From Rutidosis leptorrhynchoides (taxonomy: Eukaryota; Streptophyta; Magnoliopsida; Asterales; Asteraceae): DNA of 64,000 nucleotides. Each line of letters begins with the position of its first letter. Position 1 is the stretch's first letter. The stretch covers positions 3,372,001-3,436,000 of the forward strand of contig NC_092333.1 in assembly GCF_046630445.1 (NCBI RefSeq). Reading direction: 5' to 3'. A program made the translations under genes and the position numbers. The notes beneath the pieces were generated by a model. The model was not told the origin of the DNA. It saw only the letters and a program-made list of their open reading frames with translations, and made no database searches. Shown here one piece after another: positions 35,590 through 45,421 of this stretch.

Positions 35590-35709
35590 GGGGGATGATT
35601 CTCACACACACTTTTTTGATCCTCACACACCAATTGAGTATTATTAGAAGAGTAAAAGGTTAAAATAGGTGTGTGAGGATCAAAAAAGTGTGTGTGAGAA
35701 TCATCCTCC
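35590..35709. mobile_element. 120-bp palindromic MITE, Mutator-type by its 9-bp duplication
   Basis: Positions 35593-35631 and 35668-35706 are a perfect 39-bp inverted repeat (arm starts GGATGATTCTCACACAC) around a 36-bp loop. Outer bases extend it to GGGGGATG/GGAGGATG. ATCCACTAT stands at 35581-35589 and 35710-35718, a 9-bp duplication typical of Mutator-like elements. The flank itself repeats ATCCACT, which weakens the duplication slightly. No coding capacity; a transcript would fold into a near-perfect hairpin. Confidence 0.75.
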
Positions 35710-35722
35710 ATCCACTATATTC

Positions 35723-35725
<3 letters not shown>

Positions 35726-35798
<73 letters not shown>
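35726..35798. repeat. (AT)n microsatellite
   Basis: About 36 AT units immediately right of the palindromic MITE. Length probably unstable. Confidence 0.95.
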
Positions 35799-35804
<6 letters not shown>

Positions 35805-35967
35805 AAACTTATAATGAATATACTTTTTAATACGGAGTAATAATGACATAAATGATCCGATATCAAATCAGATAAGAATATTATAATTGTAAAACTCCAT
35901 AGATACGCATTAAGAAAAGGAAATTTCTTTTTTACTTTAAATCTGCACCTCAGAAATGGAAAATGTA

Positions 35968-36172
35968 CAACCACAACAACAACAAAACCCAATAACACGT
36001 AGGTGGTGTATGTGAGAGGTGAGATGTAGACAATCATTCCCCTATCCGAGAATAAAGACAAGTCATTTCTCCACCCAGACTGAAAACACTCTCAAAAGTA
36101 GAGAAAGTCATCTCTCTCTTTATTCGACGAATTTATTCGACGGATAGAGATATTGCTTCCGAGTGGACCTCC
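35968..36172 (-). mobile_element. Putative SINE with (TTG)n-type 3' end
   Basis: On the minus strand the sequence begins near GGTCGGAGGTCCACTCGG and ends in GGGTTTTGTTGTTGTTGTGG. TTG-repeat 3' ends are known from TS-type plant SINEs. The sequence resembles a short repeat common in plant genomes, but a target-site duplication was not found, so ends are approximate. Confidence 0.4.
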
Positions 36173-37058
36173 GACCAATAAGTAGAAAAAAATTAATAAA
36201 AAAAATTAAAAATAAAATTGAGACGCCATGAAAATGGTAAAATCAAATTTTCATGGGTTTTAAATCCTGCCTGAAATTTAATTTAAGATCTAAGAGTCAG
36301 TCGATCTTCGTCAAATACCGGACTTTTCCTCTTTTTTTTAGAATTCCTCATATCCAAGGCAGAAGTCGCCAATAAATCGACCTTATTTTGATTTATTGAA
36401 ATGCTTTTGAAGAGTAAGAAAGTTAACATTGAGGCAGAAAAGTTTAGAAAAAATATGGATGATTTATTTGGCGGGGGTGGTCCACAGGTCTCGTAGAAGT
36501 GCGGGGTTTTGTTGTTTGGGGTTACTTCTAGTGCTTCTTTGATGTGTTTTCGATGAGTATTATTTTGGTTGTTTTGTCTCTCATGTTTGTGAGCTTTAGT
36601 TGCATTTGTTTCGTGTGGGTTGGTCATGTTTTGTACGGAGTATTTCTTTTGCTCTTTCATCAAAAAATGAAAGGTACCGCTTATTTCGTTCTTTCATCAA
36701 AAAAATTTAATAATTATCTGTGATACATCCACCATTATTTGAATTACGAACTTGTATTGTACATATTCTCAATGAATAACTTTAGTGAATATATGATCAC
36801 TTCATAATTATAGATTTCAAATATGAGTGTGCCACCTCACTTAATTTGATCACATCTCAACACTAGATAACTGAAAATCTCAGACCATATAAGAAGGTAA
36901 TGCGTGTACTAAATACTAGTAGTAATAAGCCTAATCAAGTGTCATACCATGGTTTAAACTTGTCAAAATTACTAAGAAAACCATCACATAAGAGTTTCTT
37001 TCCTTGTTCTAAAACAGTAACTAAACAACGTATACTTGTCCGACGCCATTTCTCACCT
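36173..37058. other. Intergenic, nothing recognised; includes 3' flank of TRAP-alpha
   Basis: AT-rich. A 126-residue minus-strand open frame at 36283-36663 has low-complexity composition (Asn/Lys/His rich) and no family resemblance, so it is not called. The right end should include the 3' UTR of the TRAP-alpha gene. Confidence 0.4.
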
Positions 37059-40000
37059 CTACTTCTTCTTTTTCGACTTACTGGCCTTTGATTGAGTGAA
37101 AGCAGTTCCCTAAAAGCATGAACCATTAAGATATTAGTCGTCTGATACCCCATCCAAACAAATGACTAATAATGATATGGTGTTTGTCATCATAGTACAT
37201 ATGTAATAAGCAATGGAAGGTCAATAACAGCAGCCTCTACTACTTTATCAGGTACAGGTTTTTTCTCACCATTTTTATAACCCACTTGGATCTCTTACCC
37301 AACCCACCCATTTTAGTGTTTTACATTTTTACCAACTCTAGATGGGTTGTTTATCAGTATATTTTTTACAAAATTCAAACAAGAAAAAGCAAAATGAACC
37401 TAAAACGAATGTAATAAGGAAGCTTTTAAGTAATAAGCAATACTAACCTCCAACCACTCATCCATAGATGCATCAACTACCTTTGTTCCAGTTTCCACCT
37501 TTGGCGCCCTCTTTGTTTTCTGATTAAAAAGTAGTAGTACATTTAGAACCAACAAAGTTGAGGAACCACTTCGATAGGTGAAATTGTACATGGTACATCC
37601 ATAAATAGTAAAATCATATGATAATAACTAATCGAGACTGCCTCTATGATAAAACTAGAAGCCAAAAATAAGTACTCCGTATGATTCTTATTTCTTAAGT
37701 AAGAAAATGTGCAGACATGACAACATGAATGAGTAATGGCCAAATAAAATATTCAGTGACAGACCTTTCTCCTTTAGCATCTTCCATTAATAATTTAACA
37801 TTTTCTTTTGTTGGTCCCAATTTACACGGGGTGAAAAGATATGCAAACGTTATACTATATCTAATATACTTCATGTAAAGATAGTTACAGACAGAAACCA
37901 AAGAATTGAGAATGAAAGACAAGTCAAGGTGGCAATTTTTTACCTATTTAATGTCATGTCGATTTGGGTTGCGTTTTATCTACTGCTGGCCATATGTATT
38001 AGTTGGGTCGAAAATCACCCAAATGTGTAATGCAAAAAACCCCCCACTAAATGACTTTTTTCTAATTACATTACATTATTGTTGAAATTATATAACTTCT
38101 CAAATCATACTTGAAACGCTAAACTCTCATCAAAACATGATAGCCTGAACTATTTCAACATGGACCACAAATAACGGTGTTAGCCTGCTACATAGACCGC
38201 CCAGCCTGCTCATTTTGCCATCTCTAGCATTCAAACAAATAACCAAACCAATGAAATTATTTACAAAGGACGTGCAAAAATACCTTGGAAAGGTTTTGTA
38301 GTTGACCACAAACCCAAAAGCCAAGGAAGACAAGAAGAGATATTCCAAGGGACACCAGAAACACGGTCTCAACGCTAACAAGGCCACCAGGTTCGGTAAC
38401 TTCAATGGTACCATTGTAGAATGTGTTTTGGTACGGTACCTGTTCTATTTCATAAACTATTGTTCCAACAAGATCAAATGTTCCAGCCTGCAATAAACAA
38501 ACTCCATTCATTATGCAATTTCCACCTGAAAATAAATACTGATGAATGAATGTGATAGTGATAGATGTACCTGTAAGAATTTGCTGACAGCAAATATATA
38601 GGGATAGGTAGCTTGAACGGAAGGAGGGACCGATGCATCGTTGAAAGTCTGGTTATACAAATAAGCTACGATTTAGAATCTTAAGGTAATTACCGTTAAA
38701 TAATTAGTTATACAAAATACAATATACAACCATCTATTTGACCCTTAAACAATCAAATTATCAGAAGCACGGTCTGTTTATTAAATAAAAAAAATGTCTT
38801 CTAAGAGAAACTATAAAAGAACTGAACATTGCATAATCTTTGGCGTTCCGTTAGGGCATTGTTAGAAGGTCAACTGATTACTATTACAAGAGTTTGTTAG
38901 TTTGGCAATAGTACAACTTTCTATAAGGAGCTATATTACCTGTACTGTGAGATTCTGGACCAGCATACGGTGATCAAACGGAAGATGAACACTAGCTTGA
39001 ACTGCAAGAACTTTCAAATTTTGATCCCCTGATCATCAAAGGACGTTATCATGTGAGATCACTTATGCACATACAAACTCACAACTGGCATTGAAGTAAA
39101 AGAATTTTGCCAATAAATAATACATGTATTACCAATGCAAGATCAAACAAAAAGTGAATTAATAAGAACGATTCGAAGTTAAAAATAACAAACTGTTTAC
39201 TACTGAAAGAATAGAGCGTTACCCTCATTTTTCAATCCAACTAATAGCTCGGTCTCTTGCCCTGCCACTACCACTGCAGATGGAGGGAAAAAAGCAGGTC
39301 TGTCAAAAAACTTATTCAAGAGACGTAAAATGTTTTGACAACCAAAACACATATAAATATATATGTTCATATTGAATTTGTAGTTTTAATCACAAAGCAA
39401 ATAAGAAGCTTGACTTGCCTTTTGCAGCGTTCTTCGGGAAAACGCATACCGTTTCCACACCTGGAGCTGGACTATAGTTCCCGGCACCAAAGTCCTGAAC
39501 ATCATCATCAACAATTCCAAGATCTCCTCCTTCCTCAACAGTTTCAGCAACGAGTTCCGCGTCTTCTGAATCCGCGTCAGACTGGCACCTAGCAACTATG
39601 AAGCAAAACCGTCAGTTAAAACAATCTTGCAAATAGAATCGTGAAAACATGAGTGAAGCATACACAATAAGATCACAAAATTTAAGGGTTAGATCAAGGA
39701 AGAATCTTTTAAGGGGCTCTCGCGCCCCAAAATTTGGGTAAATAATGAGATTTGTAGCCGTATGAGTTACGAACGTGTGGGCTTTTGAATCAACTAAACC
39801 GGAGTTCATTATGGCCAAAATGGTGAAAGCAAATTTACGAGCTGTAACCATTTTGGTCATACCTATTTCATACGGACTTATATATAACTGATATAAAATC
39901 TCAAACGCTTGCAACTCAAACGGATACAATTTTTTATTTTACGGTTACCTAATATTATGAGCCTCCCATCCAAGACTGTTATACTTTTATCGTATATAAT

Positions 40001-41028
40001 TTAATTGTTATTGATCTCATTGCTAATAAAAATTTCAACATATTATATAAATATATTTAGGTAAATTAAATTTTATCGAACGTTATTTTGAGATTACATA
40101 TTACCGTATAGTTCGTTTAATATTTTTTGATAAATAACATATACGCCTTCTAACAAACTAAAAAATTGTATTATATGTAAAAATCATTTCATCTTCTCAA
40201 TAAACATGTTATGTACTTATGTTCACCCCTCAGCAACATTGTTCAAAGTTCGCCACTGGGTTAGATAACGGGTTACATTTTGGGTCAAGTCATGTAAGTT
40301 TCAAACTGTTTGAGTTGACTCGAAGCACTTTATGTCAAGAACTTCAAAACCTTATAACTTTTGACTCACCAATGATTCCAAAATTTATAGTACTTCAATG
40401 CTACAAACTTTTCAAAAATTTTTAAAGCACACATTGGCAACTCAGAATTTAAGACCGATTAGAGAACACCATAAACAAAAATCAAACTTTTATACACATA
40501 ACTTTGTTTGTAGCCTCAGTAGCCTTGACCTCATACTATACAGTCTGGATAACGGTTTTACGAAATTGCATGAAACAAATTTGATTCGCATTCCAAAATA
40601 ATTCAAAATTGCAAGTAACACTCAAATATTAATAAATTCCAGAAATTGGTACTTACAGACATCTCAAGCTACAAATCTCCTAATCCAACATCAATAATCA
40701 GCAAGTTAAACTTAGATATTTAACTATTACAGCTGAAGATTAATACAGCAAGGATTTTAAGCAAAATTACAAAAACAGCTGAACTTTAAATTACACGATA
40801 GCAGATAGAAACAAGTAATCTATATGAACTGATGATAACAGACGAAGCTGATATAAGTTATCCTGATTAAATTCGACAATTGATGATAAAAATTTGATCT
40901 TCATAACAAAATAAGTGTAAATTTAAAGAAATAAAATGAAATTATAACGGACCTTGAAGAAAGAAGGAAGAAGATAAAAGAAGAAGGATGAGCGCGAGTA
41001 GGAAGGAAACCCTAAATTTTTTGGTCAT
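37059..41028 (-). CDS. Translocon-associated protein subunit alpha (TRAP-alpha), eight exons
   Basis: Minus-strand exons are 41028-40953, 39595-39419, 39273-39223, 39028-38940, 38648-38571, 38487-38284, 37519-37448 and 37109-37059. Phases agree throughout and the product is 265 residues. Residues 1 to about 29 are a signal peptide (VSFLLALILLLLSSSFF, then VARCQSDAD). An acidic luminal segment (EDAELVAETVEEGGDLG) follows, then the conserved SPAPGVETVCVFPKN, VVVAGQETELLVGLKNE and HLPFDHRMLVQNLTVQ. A membrane helix lies at about 198-218, and the cytosolic tail has TKRAPKVE, MDEWLEG and a final KSKKKK. TRAP-alpha is part of the ER translocon complex beside Sec61 and helps nascent chains with weak signals. 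Intron 2 uses a GC donor (AAAG/GCAAGT); the others are GT...AG. Sites NLT and NGT are in the lumen as expected. Intact; resembles Arabidopsis At2g21160. Confidence 0.94.
39274..39418 (-). promoter_or_regulatory. GC-AG intron of the TRAP-alpha gene
   Basis: The donor reads AAAG/GCAAGT, the strong consensus of the rare GC-AG class, and the acceptor is TCTGCAG. No GT donor nearby keeps the frame and the conserved residues on both sides. Confidence 0.8.
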
Positions 41029-41898
41029 TTTTGAGACACAACAGAAGTGAGTGATACAAACGAAAGATTAGTTGATGTGTTTTGGGGCCAAATATTTTTC
41101 TAGGTGGTCTACTTTTTGTCTCATTCACATTAGACCATTTTTAAATCAAGTCACGGCCACTTTTTCGCCAAAATGTATAATTTGACTGTAGCATGACAAT
41201 ATCAACGTTTGACATTTTTTAATTGTTGTGTCAGTTTTTTTTTATCAAATATCGAGTAGGGAGATGTGGTAGATTTTGATGGAAATTGGATGAAGAAAAA
41301 TTAATTAATAATAAAAAATATATATTAATTAAATCTAGAAATTTTGTGATTGCTGCATAAACTCACAGACATAAATAAACCCGTCAGATACATGACTGAC
41401 GGATGGTGGCCTCACTAACTGATGCTGCATTATGTTTCGTCAGATTTCGCCACATGAACTGACGGATGAGATCTGACACCGGGTTAGAATTAGAATTAGA
41501 ATAGGTCTTAAAAGGAAGTGATATTTTCGCAATCCTTTTATTACCTTCACCAAAATTTTATGATATTTCCTAAAATACCCTATAAAATAAGGGTTTAATA
41601 TTATAAGTTTGAATTGATAATCAAACATCTCTTAGATTTCTCCCGTTTTCTCTCTCTCACTAACTTTTTTTTCTATCCTCATTAGACTTTTGATTAACAA
41701 AAATGAAGACTACATAATCATAACAAATTAATTATTTTACTTTAACCATTTATGAACAAATTAATCTAACAAAGTATTGCTTAACTTGCAAATGATCTTT
41801 TTACAAAATTTTCGTATATCAAAACAACAACAAATTTTTGCAAGCTAAATTACACGAATCTCGACTAATGTGCTACCCCAATTACACCAATAAATATC
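41029..41898. other. Intergenic, promoter side of TRAP-alpha
   Basis: No gene. Short inverted motifs CCGTCAG/CTGACGG recur at 41380-41470 and may be part of an unresolved MITE. The stretch nearest 41028 is the promoter side of TRAP-alpha. Confidence 0.4.
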
Positions 41899-42044
41899 TG
41901 TTAGACTGATTATTAATAGATTAGCCCAAGTTCAATTGTAGATCAGGTCCATTAAGGTTTATCTAGGTTTAGGGACTAGGTACTCTATAAATATCTTATT
42001 GTGATAATATAATCATGACGGGTTTCACTCTCTTACATCTAACA
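41899..42044. mobile_element. Solo LTR, 146 bp, with 5-bp duplication
   Basis: Starts TGTTAGACTG and ends CATCTAACA, so the outer 7 bases form an inverted repeat (TGTTAGA/TCTAACA). ATATC stands at 41894-41898 and 42045-42049. A TATA-like CTCTATAAATATC lies in the middle. The size fits a TRIM-type or small Copia LTR. No interior or second LTR is present, so it is a remnant of LTR-LTR recombination. Confidence 0.75.
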
Positions 42045-42460
42045 ATATCTTTCAATTGCTATACAATCATTGAATTTGTTAAAATAACAAAGGAATTTCT
42101 TAGATTTTGTAGAAATATTATATAAACCTACACAACCTCCTCTTTCGATTAAGTTTAACATTTTGAAAAGTTAACTAATGACGTTGTGCGCATAACAGTC
42201 ACGTATATCAAATCAATTAGACGAATTGAAGTTTTGCCACAAGTATATCAAATCGATCCGTAACAGTTGGATGGATGAACAATAAGATAGTGAATGAAAT
42301 CGATAACCAAACAATAAAATAGGAATTAAATTACTTAACCTGTCAACCTGAATCAGATTGTTGTCATTCACAATTAATGATTTTAAACACGAAAAGTAGT
42401 AATTGTCAATGACGATTGAAGCAAATTAAGAAAAAATAAACTGCAATAGTGTGTGGGAGT

Positions 42461-42720
42461 ACCACCGAACTATTGGTTGGGTGGTAAAAAACCTCAGTTG
42501 ATTTTGGACCCGTATCCTTGAAAAAATAGGTGCATGTTCAAATCCGGAAGGAGTTTTCTACAAGGTTGTGTCTATGGTATCCTTCACTCAGTGCGGGCCA
42601 GACACTTAACCTAAAGCATTACGGGTATGCTTTGCGCGATGGATGCGAGGAGTTTCTTGCTAACGGGTTTGTGGGTAACAAATGAGCGAATTCGATGCCA
42701 AAATTGACGTCCAAAAAAAA
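42461..42720 (+). mobile_element. tRNA-derived SINE, 260 bp, with 14-bp duplication
   Basis: TAGTGTGTGGGAGT stands at 42447-42460 and again at 42721-42734, a 14-bp target duplication. An A-box-like GGTTGGGTGGTAA begins near 42474 and a B-box-like GTTCAAATCC lies at 42536-42545, the layout of a Pol III promoter from a tRNA. The element ends in an A run (42713-42720). No coding capacity; mobilised by LINE machinery. Confidence 0.85.
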
Positions 42721-42734
42721 TAGTGTGTGGGAGT

Positions 42735-43671
42735 TTAAGGAAGAGTATGGGATAGAAGTTCATGTTAACATAAAGAGTAATATTGTCGATTTATAAAATT
42801 ACCCAATTATATAACATTACAACGTCTCATTTGTCGTTCCTTTGAATTTTTTTTCTAAAAGCATGTCGTCTTGTCATGAGTGGATTTATGTAGGAGTATA
42901 TGAGTGTGTTTGGATGAAACTAGCTGGAGCTGGAGCTGAAGCTTATAGACTAGAGCTGGAGCTGGAGCTTATTTTTATAACTGGTAGCTGGAGCTTATTA
43001 TTTTCTATAAGTGTTTGGTAAACTAGTTGTAGCTTATTTTTCAATTCATACGTTCTATTTTTTTCATAAGGTACTAGAAATAGCTTATTTTTTCTCAATA
43101 AAATGTGGTGAAAGTAGCAACTTGAGTGTTGGAAATATAAACTCTTTTGAAAGAAAGAAAAAATCGGTTAGTCCCATAACTTCTCAATAAAATATATGGA
43201 GATGACTAAAATTTATTCTAATTAAACATGGTTGATCCCAACTTTTACTTATATTACGTGTTTGCTACCGAAACTTAACATCGATTTATGCTCTCTGTTT
43301 AAGTGATACTTGTGATATGCATGTAATGGCCAAATGTTTTTATAGGTTTGGTAAAATTGGATTAATTGGGCTCTTGATTCGAGGGAACGTCAATGTGCGC
43401 AATTTACCCGATTACGAGTCTCGTCACTCAGGGGCTCGTGAGATGGTAGTTTCATTCCACGTATATTAACATGTCTTTCAAATCAAAACAATTCGAATTT
43501 GACATGTCTATATATACCAATTTTACGATTTTGAACTTTATTATGCATTGTCTGTACATACGCAAACAATTGAAGTCATTGATGTATAACAATTGAAGTC
43601 ATTGAAGCAAACAATTAACATAAGTTAAAATCATTGATGTATAAGAATAAGATTAAATATAATTGAACCCA
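42735..43671. other. Intergenic, low-complexity AGCTGGAGCT patch
   Basis: A patch at 42920-43040 repeats AGCTGGAGCTGGAGCT with GTGTTTGG on both sides, perhaps the end of a MITE that could not be closed. No gene seen. Confidence 0.35.
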
Positions 43672-43850
43672 CTGTAGTGGTTCACTGGTTTACCCCTTTA
43701 CATTTATGTATTGTGAGGAGTGGGGAGGTCTTAAGTTCGAGTCTCTCCCCTTAAAAATATTCGTGAAATTAATTTACTTTAAATCTAACTGCCCAAGGGA
43801 GGTTTTACCATATCTTCAAATACCAGGGTCAACGAAGTCAAAAATAAAAT
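43672..43850 (+). mobile_element. Probable second tRNA-derived SINE
   Basis: An A-box-like TGTAGTGGTTCACTGG starts near 43674 and a B-box-like AAGTTCGAGTCTC lies near 43732-43744. The element ends in an A-rich AAAATAAAATAAAAA near 43840-43855. No target duplication could be found, so limits are rough. Confidence 0.5.
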
Positions 43851-44064
43851 AAAAATGGTTCGTGCCTAAATTAGAAGGATGAAACAATACATAACAGTCT
43901 TCTCCACTTAAATGTGCTAAATTACACTAATAACTTTGTGAATGGTACACTTCATGATAATGAGTATATAGAGAATAACATTAACTCATCTTTCGCTACA
44001 TATCTTCAGGCGTATTGTCCGTCAAGTGGGGGAGAGAATAATCTATCTCCATAATATGTTAATA
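43851..44064. other. Spacer before the chromovirus block
   Basis: No gene or element ends seen. At 44065 the sequence switches to a chromovirus LTR. Confidence 0.4.
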
Positions 44065-45421
44065 TGTAGTGACCCGAACTTTTCCATGTTTATATATTTA
44101 TATATATATTAAATGAAATTGTTATTTACATGATTAAGTGTTTCCAACATGTTAAGCAATCAAACTTGTTAAGACTTGATTAATTGAAATAGGTTTCATA
44201 TAGACAATTGACCACCCAAGTTGACCGGCGATTCACGAACGTTAAAACTTGTAAAAACTATATGATGACATATATATGGATATATATATATAGTTAACAT
44301 GATATTATGATAAGTAAACATATCATTAAGTATATTAGCAATGAACTATATATGTAAAAACAAGACTACCAACTTAATGATTTTGAAACGAGACATATAT
44401 GTAACGATTATCGTTGTAAAGACATTTAATGTATATATATCATATTAAGATATATTAATACATCATGATATCATGATAATGTAATAATTTAACATCTCAT
44501 TTGATTTAATAAACAATGGGTTAACAACATTTAACAAGATCGTTAACCTAAAGGTTTCAAAACAACACTTACATGTAACGACTAACGATGACTTAACGAC
44601 TCAGTTAAAATGTATGTACATGTAGTGTTTTAATATGTATTCATACACTTTTGAAAGACTTCAAGACACTTATCAAAATACTTCTACTTAACAAAAATGC
44701 TTACAATTACATCCTCGTTCAGTTTCATCAACAATTCTACTCGTATGCACCCGTATTCGTACTCGTACAATACACAGCTTTTAGATGTATGTACTATTGG
44801 TATATACACTCCAATTATCAGCTCTTAGTAGCCCATGTGAGTCACCTAACACATGTGGGAACCATCATTTGGCAACTAGCATGAAATATCTCATAAAATT
44901 ACAAAAATATGAGTAGTCATTCATGACTTATTTACATGAAAATAAAATTACATATCCTATATATCTAATCCATACACCAATGACCAAAAACACCTACAAA
45001 CACTTTCATTCTTCAATTTTCTTCATCTAATTGATCTCTCTCAAGTTCTATCTTCAAGTTCTAAGTGTTCTTCATAAATTCTACAAGTTCTAGTTTCATA
45101 AAATCAAGAATACTTCCAAGTTTGCTAGCTTACTTCCAATCTTGTAGAGTGATCATCCAACCCCAAGAAATCTTTCTTATTTACAGTAAGATATCTTTCT
45201 AATACAAGGTAATACTCATATTCAAACTTTGATTCAATTTCTATAACTATAACAATCTTATTTCGAGTGAAAATCTTACTTGAACTTGTTTTCGTGTCGT
45301 GATTCTACTTCAAGAACTTTCAAGCCATCCAAGGATCCTTTGAAGCTAGATCCATTTTTCTCATTTCCAGTAGCTTTATCCAGAAAACTCGAGGTAGTAA
45401 TGATGTTCATAACATCATTCG
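44065..45421 (+). mobile_element. Older chromovirus LTR (A'), left part, interrupted by chromovirus B
   Basis: Begins TGTAGTGACCCGAAC and follows the LTR at 60469-63718 closely for about 1.36 kb, up to CATAACATCATTCG. There it is interrupted by a second LTR start. In the complete copies the same point continues into ATTCATA, so the rest of this LTR is expected beyond the inserted element, outside the window. Confidence 0.8.

Noticed and set aside
36283-36663. 126-codon minus-strand frame
   Set aside because: Asn/Lys/His-rich, no domain, no codon-use support; probably chance in AT-rich DNA.
42900-43050. AGCTGGAGCTGGAGCT repeats with GTGTTTGG flanks as a MITE end
   Set aside because: The partner end and duplication could not be located.
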